Assembly (NCBI GenBank): GCA_025935275.1
Contig: JAICVP010000043.1
Span: forward strand, 1 to 11,665
Length of the DNA: 11,665 bases
Reading direction: 5' to 3'
Origin: Thermoleophilia bacterium
GTDB taxonomy: Bacteria; Actinomycetota; Thermoleophilia; Gaiellales; Gaiellaceae
The position numbers and the translations under genes were made by a program. The notes under the pieces are model-generated. The model did no database searches. It saw only the letters and a list, made by a program, of their open reading frames with translations, and was not told where the DNA came from. Positions 1 to 5,351 of this stretch are shown here, one piece after another (the stretch's first letter is position 1; each line of letters opens with the position of its first letter).

Positions 1-173
1 AGCGCCGCGACGACCGCCATGGTCACGTAGGTGGCCCGGTCGTGACCCGGGTTCGTGCTCGGAAAGATCCCCGTGGCCAGGGTCCACACGATCAGCGCGA
101 AGACGATCGCCCAGCTCCAGTTCACGCCGAAGCGGATGCCGGCGATGCGGCCCAGCGTCAGGCTGTCGCGCAT
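1..173 (-). CDS. Site-2 protease (M50) family membrane metalloprotease, N-terminal fragment
   Basis: Only the first 57 codons are present; the gene runs off the left edge. The translation opens MRDSLTLGRIAGIRFGVNWS and continues with a hydrophobic segment (AIVFALIVWTLATGIF), then FPSTNPG. That opening is typical of actinobacterial site-2 proteases of the Rip3/CBS-domain type, which cut transmembrane substrates such as anti-sigma factors inside the membrane. The HExxH zinc motif would lie beyond the edge, so catalysis cannot be checked here. The ATG at 171-173 sits 6 bases after the stop of the upstream small gene. AAGGG inside that gene's tail is a plausible ribosome site, so the two are probably co-transcribed. 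The family call is from recalled similarity of the N-terminus alone. Confidence 0.75.
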   Translation of the reverse strand, partial: MRDSLTLGRIAGIRFGVNWSWAIVFALIVWTLATGIFPSTNPGHDRATYVTMAVVAA

Positions 174-179
174 CCGGGG

Positions 180-356
180 TTACTGGCCCTTGCGGACCTG
201 GCGGGCGATCTCGGCGGCGCGCTTCGCGACGATCGGCCCATGCTTGCGGGCCTGCTTGGCCGCGTTCTCCATGATCTGCCGGCGCTGCTCCGGCGGAATG
301 CGCTTCCAGCCCCGTTGGGCCTTGAGCGCGAGCGCGACGAATTTCCAGGTTGCCAT
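180..356 (-). CDS. Small basic helical protein (58 aa), function unknown
   Basis: This is a short, strongly basic, helix-favouring protein (MATWKFVALALKAQRGWKRI at the start, VAKRAAEIARQVRKGQ at the end). It has no Cys, no signal peptide and no clear membrane span. I place the start at the ATG at 354-356 because the protein reads naturally from MATWKF. In-frame alternatives are ATG at 363-365 and GTG at 369-371, and none has a convincing ribosome site. It lies 52 bases downstream of the L,D-transpeptidase and 6 bases upstream of the protease, in the same orientation, so it is best seen as an operon member. I do not recognise a named family. Its position inside the operon and its codon use like its neighbours' argue that it is real. 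Confidence 0.6.
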   Translation of the reverse strand: MATWKFVALALKAQRGWKRIPPEQRRQIMENAAKQARKHGPIVAKRAAEIARQVRKGQ

Positions 357-408
357 CCACGCCATGTTCACACAACGGCCGGGCGGCCCAGGAGGGTGCG
401 CCGGCGGC

Positions 409-1365
409 CTAGAGGATCCAGACGGGTGTTCCGACCCGGACGAGACGGAAGAGCGACTCGGCGTCGTGTCTCTTCATCCGGATGCAGCCGTGGGAGATCG
501 AGTACCCGACGGAGGTGGGATTCGGAGTCCCGTGGATGCCCACGCCCGAGACCGAAAGGCCCATCCACCGGGTTCCGAGTGGGTTTTTCGGTCCGGGCGG
601 GATCGGATCCAGGTTCTTCGCCCAGTTCGAATCGGGTGGATACCACCAGGGATGGCGATACTTGCTCACGATTCGAAACCGGCCCTGGGGCGTCGGAGTC
701 CAGGTGCCCCCGGTGGCCACAGTGAAGACCCGGACCGGTCGAGCACCCTTGTAGAAGTAGAGCCTGTGCGCGTCGACCCGGATGATGACAAGCCGTCGCG
801 CCGCTCGAGCCCGGCCGGCCTCGCTTGTCGTCAGCCCTCCCGGCCCGGTCGCTCGCTCGCCGTCAAGGGAGGCGAGAGTCGCCGGGCCCACAAACCCGTC
901 GACCTGGAGATCCGAATGGCGCTGAAAGCGGCGAACCGCCGCGACGCTCAGGGCTCCGTAGCTTGCGTCCAGAGGGCCGGGTGAGTATCCGTGCGAACGA
1001 AGAAGGAACTGGGTCTCGGCGACGTCCCATCCCGTGTCGCCGACGGTGATCGTGCGTGTTCCGAGCCGATGGCGGCTATAGCGGCCGAGTGCAGCGCAGG
1101 TGATCGGCCCCGGAATCCCGTCCACGGTCAACTGGTGTCTGCGCTGGAAAACGCGGACGGCGGCAGCGGTGCGCGGGCCGATGACCCCGTCGATCGCCCC
1201 TGCGTAAAGCCCGCGACTCTTTAGTGCGACCTGAAGCGCGGCAACGCTCGAGCGCGTCCCGCCCAAGCTCGTCGGGGTGATCATGAGAGCTGCGATCGCA
1301 GTCATGCCGAGCACGCTCGCGCGAGCGGCGCCTGGCCACCGCCAGTTCGTCGCGCTGTGATTCAT
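409..1365 (-). CDS. Secreted L,D-transpeptidase (YkuD) with two peptidoglycan-binding domains
   Basis: A 318-residue exported cell-wall enzyme. Residues 15-36 form a signal or anchor segment. Two PG_binding_1 repeats follow at about 43-98 (GAIDGVIGPRTAAAVRVFQ) and 116-168 (VDGFVGPATL). The YkuD catalytic domain fills about 191-318 and carries the diagnostic His278 in GIHGT and SHGCIRM with nucleophile Cys294. The family forms 3-3 cross-links in peptidoglycan or attaches proteins to it, using a Cys acyl-enzyme on tetrapeptide stems. All motif residues are present, so the enzyme should be active. The ATG overlaps the stop of the upstream coiled-coil gene (ATGA, 1362-1365), which implies translational coupling. 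The length is normal for a two-binding-domain member. The exact cross-linking role is inferred from the family only. Confidence 0.93.
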   Translation of the reverse strand: MNHSATNWRWPGAARASVLGMTAIAALMITPTSLGGTRSSVAALQVALKSRGLYAGAIDGVIGPRTAAAVRVFQRRHQLTVDGIPGPITCAALGRYSRHRLGTRTITVGDTGWDVAETQFLLRSHGYSPGPLDASYGALSVAAVRRFQRHSDLQVDGFVGPATLASLDGERATGPGGLTTSEAGRARAARRLVIIRVDAHRLYFYKGARPVRVFTVATGGTWTPTPQGRFRIVSKYRHPWWYPPDSNWAKNLDPIPPGPKNPLGTRWMGLSVSGVGIHGTPNPTSVGYSISHGCIRMKRHDAESLFRLVRVGTPVWIL

Positions 1366-2039
1366 CCGCCTGCGGAGAGGGCCTGCTCGATCGACGAGCG
1401 CAGGCGCGCCTTCTCTTCCTGGGGAAGATCCTTCGTGGCGAAGAAGCGCCGAACGTCATCGGCGATCGCCGGTGCGAGAAAATCCTTACCGGAATCCCGC
1501 TCGAGCGAGCGGCGCAGCTTGGCGAGCGAATCCGCGAACTCGACCTTGGCGCGGGCGAGGCCGCGGGTACCAACGGCCCCGTGCGTCTGGCGGTCGCTTG
1601 CCGCGAGGAGCTCGCCGGCGGCATCACGCATGGCCGCGCTCGCCGACTCGGCCCTGTCGGCCCGGTCTTTCTGCTGCTCGAAGTAGGTCTGGATGCGATC
1701 ACGCTGGACGCGGAGCGCGTCGACGAGCTCCTCGAGCTCGGCAGCGCGTTCCTCCGCCTGCGTCACGCGCCTGTCGAGCATCTGCGCGTGCGTGTGGGCG
1801 ATGGCGTTCTCGCGCTCGAGCTCCTCGACGCGGAGGCGCTCCTCACTGGCGACGCGGGCGTAGTCCTGCCCGATATGGGTCTGTCTCTGCACCTCGGCGG
1901 TGAGGCCGGAGTTGGTCGTGCGCAGCCGGTCGAGCTCTGCGAGCACATCCCAGTCCGAGCCGTCGCGCTTCAGCGTGGCCGTCCCGTTCTCCAGTTCAAC
2001 CTCCGGCTGCGGCTGCAGCAGCAGTCGTCGTAGTCGCAT
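1362..2039 (-). CDS. Coiled-coil protein (225 aa), function unknown
   Basis: The start is set at ATG 2037-2039, preceded by GGGGGTAATCACC, a G-rich ribosome site at good spacing. An extension up to 2120 is open but has no ribosome site and reads as low-complexity. The N-terminus MRLRRLLLQPQPEVELENG is short and basic and has no signal peptide. Residues about 31-145 are rich in Glu, Arg, Leu and Ala with heptad spacing (EERLRVEELERE, QAEERAAELEELVDALRVQR), indicating a long coiled coil. The C-terminal 80 residues look like a separate helical domain (DDVRRFFATKDLPQEEKARL). It is the first gene of the leftward run, and the L,D-transpeptidase start overlaps its stop by ATGA, which suggests a linked envelope or division role. 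That role is inference; I recognise no named family. Confidence 0.8.
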   Translation of the reverse strand: MRLRRLLLQPQPEVELENGTATLKRDGSDWDVLAELDRLRTTNSGLTAEVQRQTHIGQDYARVASEERLRVEELERENAIAHTHAQMLDRRVTQAEERAAELEELVDALRVQRDRIQTYFEQQKDRADRAESASAAMRDAAGELLAASDRQTHGAVGTRGLARAKVEFADSLAKLRRSLERDSGKDFLAPAIADDVRRFFATKDLPQEEKARLRSSIEQALSAGG

Positions 2040-2273
2040 GGTGATTACCCCCGTTTCGGCGAGTGGCTTCCTATGAAATTCCAGCCGCCGCTTTGGAGGG
2101 GCGGGGGCTGCCTGCCGCAATGCCGCACAAGCGGCCTACGACGAGCGCCGAGCGCGTCCTTCGCCCCAACGGGACTTCTTACCGATCGCTTACAGGTATG
2201 CGGGCCGACCGCGTTGCGAAGCTGTTACCGGCGCGGGCGGCCGAGGTTACGCGCCGCTCCGAGAATCGCACCC

Positions 2274-2861
2274 ATGACCAGAGCAATCGCCCTCTCCATC
2301 GTCTTCGCCGCACTTCTCGCCGGCTGCGCCAACGGGCCGAAGGAAGCCGGCCCGGTCCCGACGGGAGGCCAGTCGCACTCCTCGGCCACCGCCGGAAGCG
2401 GAGGAACCATCTCGAGCTCGGGATCCTCCAGCAGCTCGACAGGCGCGCCGCTTTGCAACGACAAGACCGCCGAGGTGAAGGTCGAGTCGCAGGAGGGCGC
2501 CGCAGGCACGATCGCCACGACCTGGCGCATCACCAACACCTCCCCCGAAGCATGCCGCTCGTTCGGCTACCCGGGCATGGACTTCCATGCCGCCGGCGGA
2601 TGGCTCGACGTCCAGGTCCAGCGCGGAGGGGTCGACATGATCAACGACCCGCCCCAGCCCGTGGTCGTCGAGCCCGGAAAGTCGCTCTACTTCGTCAGCA
2701 CCTGGAGCGATGTGGACACCGACGAGGGGCCTTGCACCGACTTCGACCGCGTCAAGGTGACGCTCCCCGACAACTTCACCTCCGCGCGCGTCGCAGCGTC
2801 CGGCTGCGTCGACCCGGGTCTCGTGAACGTCGGCCCCGTCACGGACAGCCCGGCCGCCTAG
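2274..2861 (+). CDS. DUF4232-like lipoprotein (195 aa)
   Basis: The start ATG at 2274 gives a compact lipoprotein signal (MTRAIALSIVFAALLAGC), with lipobox LAGC and lipidated Cys18. The frame is open upstream to 2073 but that part is not protein-like. Residues 19-60 are a Gly/Ser-rich linker. Residues about 61-188 match the DUF4232 pattern: a leading Cys61, GAAGTIATTWRITNTS, EACRSFGYPG, VVEPGKSLYFVSTWS and a closing Cys-containing strand. Cys61, 94, 154 and 178 could form two disulfides. DUF4232 proteins are common surface lipoproteins of actinobacteria and their function is not established. No clear ribosome site is seen, only a weak GAG 10 bases upstream. The gene stands alone and is divergent from the coiled-coil gene. 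Confidence 0.85.
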   Translation: MTRAIALSIVFAALLAGCANGPKEAGPVPTGGQSHSSATAGSGGTISSSGSSSSSTGAPLCNDKTAEVKVESQEGAAGTIATTWRITNTSPEACRSFGYPGMDFHAAGGWLDVQVQRGGVDMINDPPQPVVVEPGKSLYFVSTWSDVDTDEGPCTDFDRVKVTLPDNFTSARVAASGCVDPGLVNVGPVTDSPAA

Positions 2862-2956
2862 CCGGCGGCAGCCCCGTCTTCGCCTCGCCGCCGCGTCGGC
2901 TCATCTGAAGGTATCCCGAGCCGGCCAGATTTGCCCGCCGGCGCGGCTCGTCGTAG

Positions 2957-3052
2957 TCGCAGCTCTACCGACAGGCCAAGCGGCATGGCGTCAAGGGCCG
3001 GTCGAAGATGAACAAAGGACAGCTGAAGGCCGCGGTTGATCGGCGTAAGTAA
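2957..3052 (+). pseudogene. Relic of a Rho-N-like small protein, 3' end only
   Basis: In this frame the sequence reads SQLYRQAKRHGVKGRSKM then NKGQLKAAVDRRK and a TAA stop at 3050-3052. That is a good match to the short Rho termination factor N-terminal-like motif found in small actinobacterial proteins (LYxxAKRRGxxGRSKMxKxxL). A TAG at 2954-2956 lies immediately upstream in frame. The only in-frame start codon in the block is the ATG at 3008-3010, inside the motif, so it cannot be expressed as a normal protein. Codons upstream of the TAG do not resemble the family. I read it as the surviving 3' end of a decayed gene. The motif assignment is by recall. Confidence 0.6.
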
Positions 3053-3060
3053 GACGGTCA

Positions 3061-3100
3061 GAGCCGGGAGAGGCGCGTTGTTGCCTCTTCCGCTCCTGGC
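3061..3100. terminator. Strong hairpin, possible bidirectional terminator
   Basis: GGGAGAGGC (3065-3073) pairs with GCCTCTTCC (3082-3090) across an 8-base loop, with one G-U pair. AGCC at 3061-3064 can extend to GGCT at 3097-3100 after a small internal loop. It lies 33 bases past the stop of the leftward gene at 3133, so it could end that transcript. There is no T tract on either side, so intrinsic termination is only plausible. Confidence 0.5.
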
Positions 3101-3132
3101 TTCCCGCGAAGCTCGTACTCCTCTCAATGAAG

Positions 3133-3492
3133 TCAGCCGGACGCCGCTCCACGAGGGTCGTCCGCAACTAACGGCTCGGCGACCGGCTTCTTGTCGACGA
3201 CGAGGAAGCGATCCGAGCGCCGCACGACATCTTCGAGCGCTGCGTCCTCGTGGCCCGGCACGACCGCGAAGCGATCGTCTTGAGCGCGAATTTCTTCGTA
3301 TTCTCGGAGAGTCATGACGACGCGCTCGTCGCAACCGATCTCATCATCATCGGCACGGCCACACTCGCAGTGGAACTCGAATGCCATCTCATCGTCTGCA
3401 AAGCTCGACGCCTGGTCCACCTGTTCAATTTTCTCGTTGACCTGGCGAACGAGCGCCTCGTTGCGCGCCTGCCGCTCCTGACGCTGATCCAC
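3133..3492 (-). CDS. Conserved-looking cytoplasmic protein with Cys cluster (119 aa)
   Basis: The protein starts MDQRQERQARNEALVRQVNE, with a helical N-terminus. A Cys/His cluster at about 41-54 follows (FHCECGRADDDEIGC), then a segment VVMTLREYEEIRAQDDRFAV, VPGHED, and RRSDRFLVVDKK. I recall this layout (CEC cluster, EYExxR, VPGHE, VVEK) from a widespread uncharacterised family in Thermoleophilia and related actinobacteria. The Cys cluster could bind a metal, but that is inference. There is no signal peptide or membrane span. The start is GTG at 3490-3492; no ATG is in frame before the conserved region and no ribosome site is visible. A TAGAAC box 6 bases upstream fits a leaderless transcript. 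Confidence 0.78.
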   Translation of the reverse strand: MDQRQERQARNEALVRQVNEKIEQVDQASSFADDEMAFEFHCECGRADDDEIGCDERVVMTLREYEEIRAQDDRFAVVPGHEDAALEDVVRRSDRFLVVDKKPVAEPLVADDPRGAASG

Positions 3493-3498
3493 AAGCGA

Positions 3499-3531
3499 GT
3501 TCTACGTTGCCCTGAACGAACGCACTGTCAA
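3499..3531 (-). promoter_or_regulatory. Candidate promoter giving a leaderless mRNA for the 3133-3492 gene
   Basis: On the minus strand a consensus -35 TTGACA (3526-3531) is followed by TAGAAC (3499-3504), a TANNNT-like -10 differing at the last base. The spacer is 21 bases, longer than the usual 17-19, so the pairing is uncertain. Six bases separate the -10 from the GTG start, which would make the first coding base the likely transcript start. This agrees with the lack of a ribosome site. Confidence 0.4.
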
Positions 3532-3905
3532 CTCTCTGTAAACATCGAAGCTCGGTTCTTCAAGCGTGCGCAGGCACGTAATACGTTGGCGTCCTGCGGC
3601 GGAGGAGGTTGAACGTACTCTCCCCACTCCCGCGAGAACGGCTCGGGCACGCACGGCGCTCGTTCTGACCTCCTCCGCCCGGTCATCTGGGAGTTATGCG
3701 GGGCCGGACGGCCGTTCCCCCGATCGTGCTGGGCGATCCCCGCGTCACGTCGCGCTGAGAGCAACGCGGGTCGGTCCGACCCCGCACTTCTAAATAGCAG
3801 AAGGCAAAAGTTGCGTTCTTCACCCGAGCAGCCGAGCCACGACGGTGCTGGGCGGCTCCGGGAACCACGCGCCTGCGGCCATGGCGAAGCCGGGCTCTGA
3901 TCCGA
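3505..3905. other. Gene-poor intergenic stretch
   Basis: No open frame here reads like a protein on either strand. The stretch holds a perfect 7-bp palindrome around one base (GGGTCGG-T-CCGACCC, 3768-3782) and a short A-rich patch near 3792-3812. Otherwise I see nothing. A minus-strand frame near 3528-3640 ends in a protein-like run but has no start or family match that I can support. Confidence 0.5.
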
Positions 3906-3911
3906 TCAGGG
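3895..3911. terminator. Palindrome at the end of the Thr/Val-tail gene
   Basis: CTGATC-C-GATCAG (3897-3909) is a perfect inverted repeat that overlaps the stop codon of the leftward gene at 3906-3908, and one G-T plus one G-C pair can extend it on each side. It may act as a weak terminator or as a protein-binding site. There is no T tract. Confidence 0.25.
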
Positions 3912-4379
3912 CGAGGATGGGGTGCCGGTCTCCGTCGTCACGGTGCCCTCCACCGTCTCGGTGACCGTCTCAATCACGGTGGTCGTGTCCTGCACGGTCT
4001 CGGTGACCGTCTGGGTCACCGTCGTTGTGGGGAGCGTCAGGACCCCTCCGGGGAGCCTCATCGACCGCAGGCCAGAGCTCACAGGCCCTTTGGGCGGTGT
4101 TGCGAAGTACACGCTGCCCCGGGTGCGCAGCCGCAACGGACCCTCCACGGTTTGAGTCTCGATTCCGCTCCGCTTGGTCCTCCAGCGGATGACGCGGTGA
4201 ACCTGTCCTTCCGTCGTTACGACCTCGACGCGTCCAGTCTCGGTCACGCCGTGGCGAACCCGTTCCACTGCCCCTTCGGCGACGCTGCCCTCGGGTGACC
4301 ACGCTACCGCCGCCACGACGCCAAGCGAACCGCAGACGAAAAGACCGACGATCAGCGCGATGACCTTGATCCTCGTCAT
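3906..4379 (-). CDS. Membrane-anchored or secreted protein with Thr/Val-rich tail (157 aa)
   Basis: Residues 4-26 (IKVIALIVGLFVCGSLGVVA) form one N-terminal hydrophobic segment, so the protein is exported or anchored with the rest outside. A basic, strand-rich middle (about 35-112) contains GRVEVVTTEGQVHRVIRWRT. The last 40 residues are low complexity, built from TVT/ETV units (TVTQTVTETV, TVIETVTETVEGTV), a type of Thr-rich stalk common in actinobacterial surface proteins. The DNA for this tail holds an exact 16-base repeat (3955-3970 and 3997-4012). No catalytic motif is visible and I do not recognise the family. The ATG at 4377-4379 has only a weak upstream purine run. A TAGGGT box at 4392-4397 suggests a very short leader. 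Confidence 0.72.
   Translation of the reverse strand: MTRIKVIALIVGLFVCGSLGVVAAVAWSPEGSVAEGAVERVRHGVTETGRVEVVTTEGQVHRVIRWRTKRSGIETQTVEGPLRLRTRGSVYFATPPKGPVSSGLRSMRLPGGVLTLPTTTVTQTVTETVQDTTTVIETVTETVEGTVTTETGTPSSP
3955..4012. repeat. Direct repeat encoding the TVTETV tail
   Basis: GTCTCGGTGACCGTCT occurs exactly at 3955-3970 and 3997-4012, 42 bases apart. The spacing is in frame, so gain or loss of a unit would change tail length by 14 residues without breaking the gene. Confidence 0.8.
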
Positions 4380-4391
4380 TTCAGACCACAG

Positions 4392-4397
4392 ACCCTA
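4392..4397 (-). promoter_or_regulatory. Candidate -10 box for the 3906-4379 gene
   Basis: The minus strand reads TAGGGT here, a TANNNT match, 12 bases before the ATG. A poor -35 (TTCCTC-like) lies about 16 bases further upstream. It is a weak call from spacing only. Confidence 0.3.
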
Positions 4398-4509
4398 GCC
4401 CCGTCGCGTCCTCGAGGAACGAGTGAAGGAGGGAAGCGCGCTATGGTTTCGGGACAGATAACGCCTGCCGGCGGCTAGCTCGCCGCTTACTCGCCACCCT
4501 CTTAGACGG

Positions 4510-4570
4510 CCAACGCGGGTACGCACCGGGGTACGCACGCCGCGGCATTTCTGGCACATCTGGCACGGAT
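4510..4570. repeat. Clustered short direct repeats 3' of tRNA-Arg, possible integrase arm sites
   Basis: On the minus strand, starting 46 bases past the tRNA-Arg 3' end, the sequence reads ATCCGTGCCA (4561-4570), then GATGTGCCAG. Next come two copies of GTGCGTACCC separated by three bases, at about 4516-4540. Clusters of short direct repeats beside a tRNA 3' end are typical of tyrosine-integrase arm binding sites. ATCCGTGCCA is also found 3' of tRNA-Leu. No matching second copy of the tRNA-Arg end was found in the window. The integrase reading is inference. Confidence 0.4.
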
Positions 4571-4615
4571 GACTCACGCAACCGTGCGGGTTCTCGGCAG
4601 CCATGGAGTCGGTCA

Positions 4616-4687
4616 CGGCCCCGGGAGGAGTCGAACCTCCGCACGCGGATTCGAAGTCCGCTGCTCTATCCGCTGAGCTACGGGGCC
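4616..4687 (-). tRNA. tRNA-Arg, anticodon TCG
   Basis: The minus strand folds as a 72-base class I tRNA. It has acceptor stem GGCCCCG/CGGGGCC, TA, D stem GCTC/GAGC with loop AGCGGATA, and anticodon stem GCGGA/TCCGC around loop CTTCGAA (anticodon TCG). The variable loop is GTGC, the T stem is GGAGG/CCTCC around TTCGACT, and the discriminator is G. CCA is not encoded; TGA follows. It should read CGA codons, and CGG by wobble. It is divergent from tRNA-Leu, with a yihY relic between them. Confidence 0.96.
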
Positions 4688-4696
4688 CGAAGAAGC

Positions 4697-4702
4697 AGTG
4701 TA
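4697..4702 (-). promoter_or_regulatory. -10 box of the tRNA-Arg gene
   Basis: The minus strand has TACACT ending 9 bases before the first tRNA base. It fits the TANNNT consensus at a normal distance. No good -35 is visible 17 bases upstream. Confidence 0.5.
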
Positions 4703-4715
4703 GCCCGGGGCCGCG

Positions 4716-4952
4716 CTAGGCCCGCGAGGGCGCCTGGATCTCCCGCTCGGCCGGCTGCCCCTGCCGCAGCTCGCGGCTTCGCTCAGGTCTCGGCGTTGAT
4801 CTCGGCGCCGAGGGCACGAGCGCCTGCTTGCCCGCCCGGACGACTGCCCTGTAGTCGCGCTTGGAGAGGTCGCTGAGACCCGGGTCGCGAAGATCGGGCT
4901 CGCGCTGCTCCGGCTGGGGAGTCGGGGTTTCCTTCGTCTTCCTGGTGTTTGC
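4716..4952 (-). pseudogene. Relic of a YihY/BrkB-family membrane protein
   Basis: Three protein blocks survive in order on the minus strand. The N-terminal block (4818-4952) ends DLSKRDYRAVVRAGKQAL, the usual lead-in to the membrane domain of YihY/BrkB-family proteins. It is followed at once by ALGAEINAET (4786-4815) in a different frame, which is the typical last-helix motif (GAELNAE). Then the first frame returns with ERSRELRQG and QPAEREIQAPSRA before a TAG at 4716-4718. The whole multi-span membrane core, usually over 200 residues, is missing and the frame shifts between blocks. No start codon remains: an in-frame TAG at 4953-4955 precedes the block and ACG stands where a start might have been. 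The family identity is by recall of both termini; the loss of function is seen directly. Confidence 0.72.
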
Positions 4953-4964
4953 CTACCCAGGCGC

Positions 4965-4970
4965 TATCGT
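4965..4970 (+). promoter_or_regulatory. Candidate -10 box of the tRNA-Leu gene
   Basis: TATCGT ends 8 bases before the first tRNA-Leu base, a normal distance. No clear -35 is seen, so the call rests on position and a TANNNT match. Confidence 0.4.
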
Positions 4971-4978
4971 TTTTCCAC

Positions 4979-5062
4979 GCGGGCGTGGCGGAACTGGAAG
5001 ACGCGACGGGTTTAGGTCCCGTTGGGCTTCGGCCCTTGGAGGTTCGAGTCCTCTCGCCCGCA
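4979..5062 (+). tRNA. tRNA-Leu, anticodon TAG
   Basis: This is an 84-base class II tRNA. It has acceptor stem GCGGGCG/CGCCCGC, anticodon stem ACGGG/CCCGT around TTTAGGT (anticodon TAG, reading CTA and by wobble CTG), and a long variable arm with GGGC-TTCG-GCCC. The T arm is GGAGG-TTCGAGT-CCTCT and the discriminator is A. CCA is not encoded. Its last 26 bases recur at 11586-11611, so it probably served as an integration site. Confidence 0.97.
5037..5062 (+). repeat. Candidate attL core within the tRNA-Leu 3' end
   Basis: These 26 bases, from TGGAGGTTCGAGTCC to the discriminator A, recur at 11586-11611 in the same orientation with one mismatch (A to G in the T loop). A direct repeat made of exactly the tRNA 3' end is the usual mark of tyrosine-integrase insertion. 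The copy here completes a functional tRNA. Confidence 0.7.
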
Positions 5063-5078
5063 CCTCAACGGAAACCCC

Positions 5079-5116
5079 TGCAAACGGGCGCGCGTGCACA
5101 TGGCTGTGCGTTTGCA
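5079..5116. repeat. Inverted repeat just inside the candidate attL
   Basis: TGCAAACG (5079-5086) and CGTTTGCA (5109-5116) are perfect inverted copies separated by 22 bases. It may be a processing or termination hairpin for the tRNA, or part of an integrase binding region, because the GTGCC repeat begins two bases later. Confidence 0.4.
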
Positions 5117-5117
5117 G

Positions 5118-5136
5118 CGGTGCCCAATCCGTGCCA
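5118..5136 (+). repeat. Left copy of the GTGCC terminal repeat
   Basis: CGGTGCCCAATCC followed by GTGCCA matches 11441-11460 in the same orientation, where one extra A separates the two parts. Both copies lie inside the interval bounded by the tRNA-Leu repeat. Each contains two GTGCC units, as expected of integrase arm sites. Confidence 0.55.
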
Positions 5137-5351
5137 TTTGGGGCGGTGGCGTCTAGGTGGCGAGCCCATCGAGCGCGGACGTGCCTGAGATCGCGCCGCC
5201 CCTGCAGGGACAGGAGGCGATAGACTGTCGAGCGCGCGGTGGCGATCATGGCCGTTGGGCCCGACGGTCGCTCTCAGCGTGTGGTGACTGAGCATTTCAA
5301 CACGGTGCCTGGTCTGGCCCGCTTGCGGCAAGGGGAGAGGGAGGGGTTCAG

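Noticed and set aside
55..984. Long plus-strand ORF of 309 codons
   Set aside because: It is antisense to the L,D-transpeptidase, whose motifs are clear; the plus-strand translation is Arg/Pro-rich shadow sequence.
3768..3782. Perfect palindrome that at first looked like a tRNA T arm
   Set aside because: Its centre is one base, not a 7-base T loop, and no acceptor or anticodon stem surrounds it.
4395..4616. ORF starting with GTG at the tRNA-Arg 3' end
   Set aside because: It begins at the tRNA discriminator base and runs through the repeat cluster; it has no ribosome site or family likeness despite its Cys-rich start.
4953..5249. Minus-strand frame next to tRNA-Leu as a possible integrase C-terminal remnant
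   Set aside because: Its position would suit a decayed integrase, but no catalytic Arg-His-Tyr motif can be found in the frame, so it is not supported.
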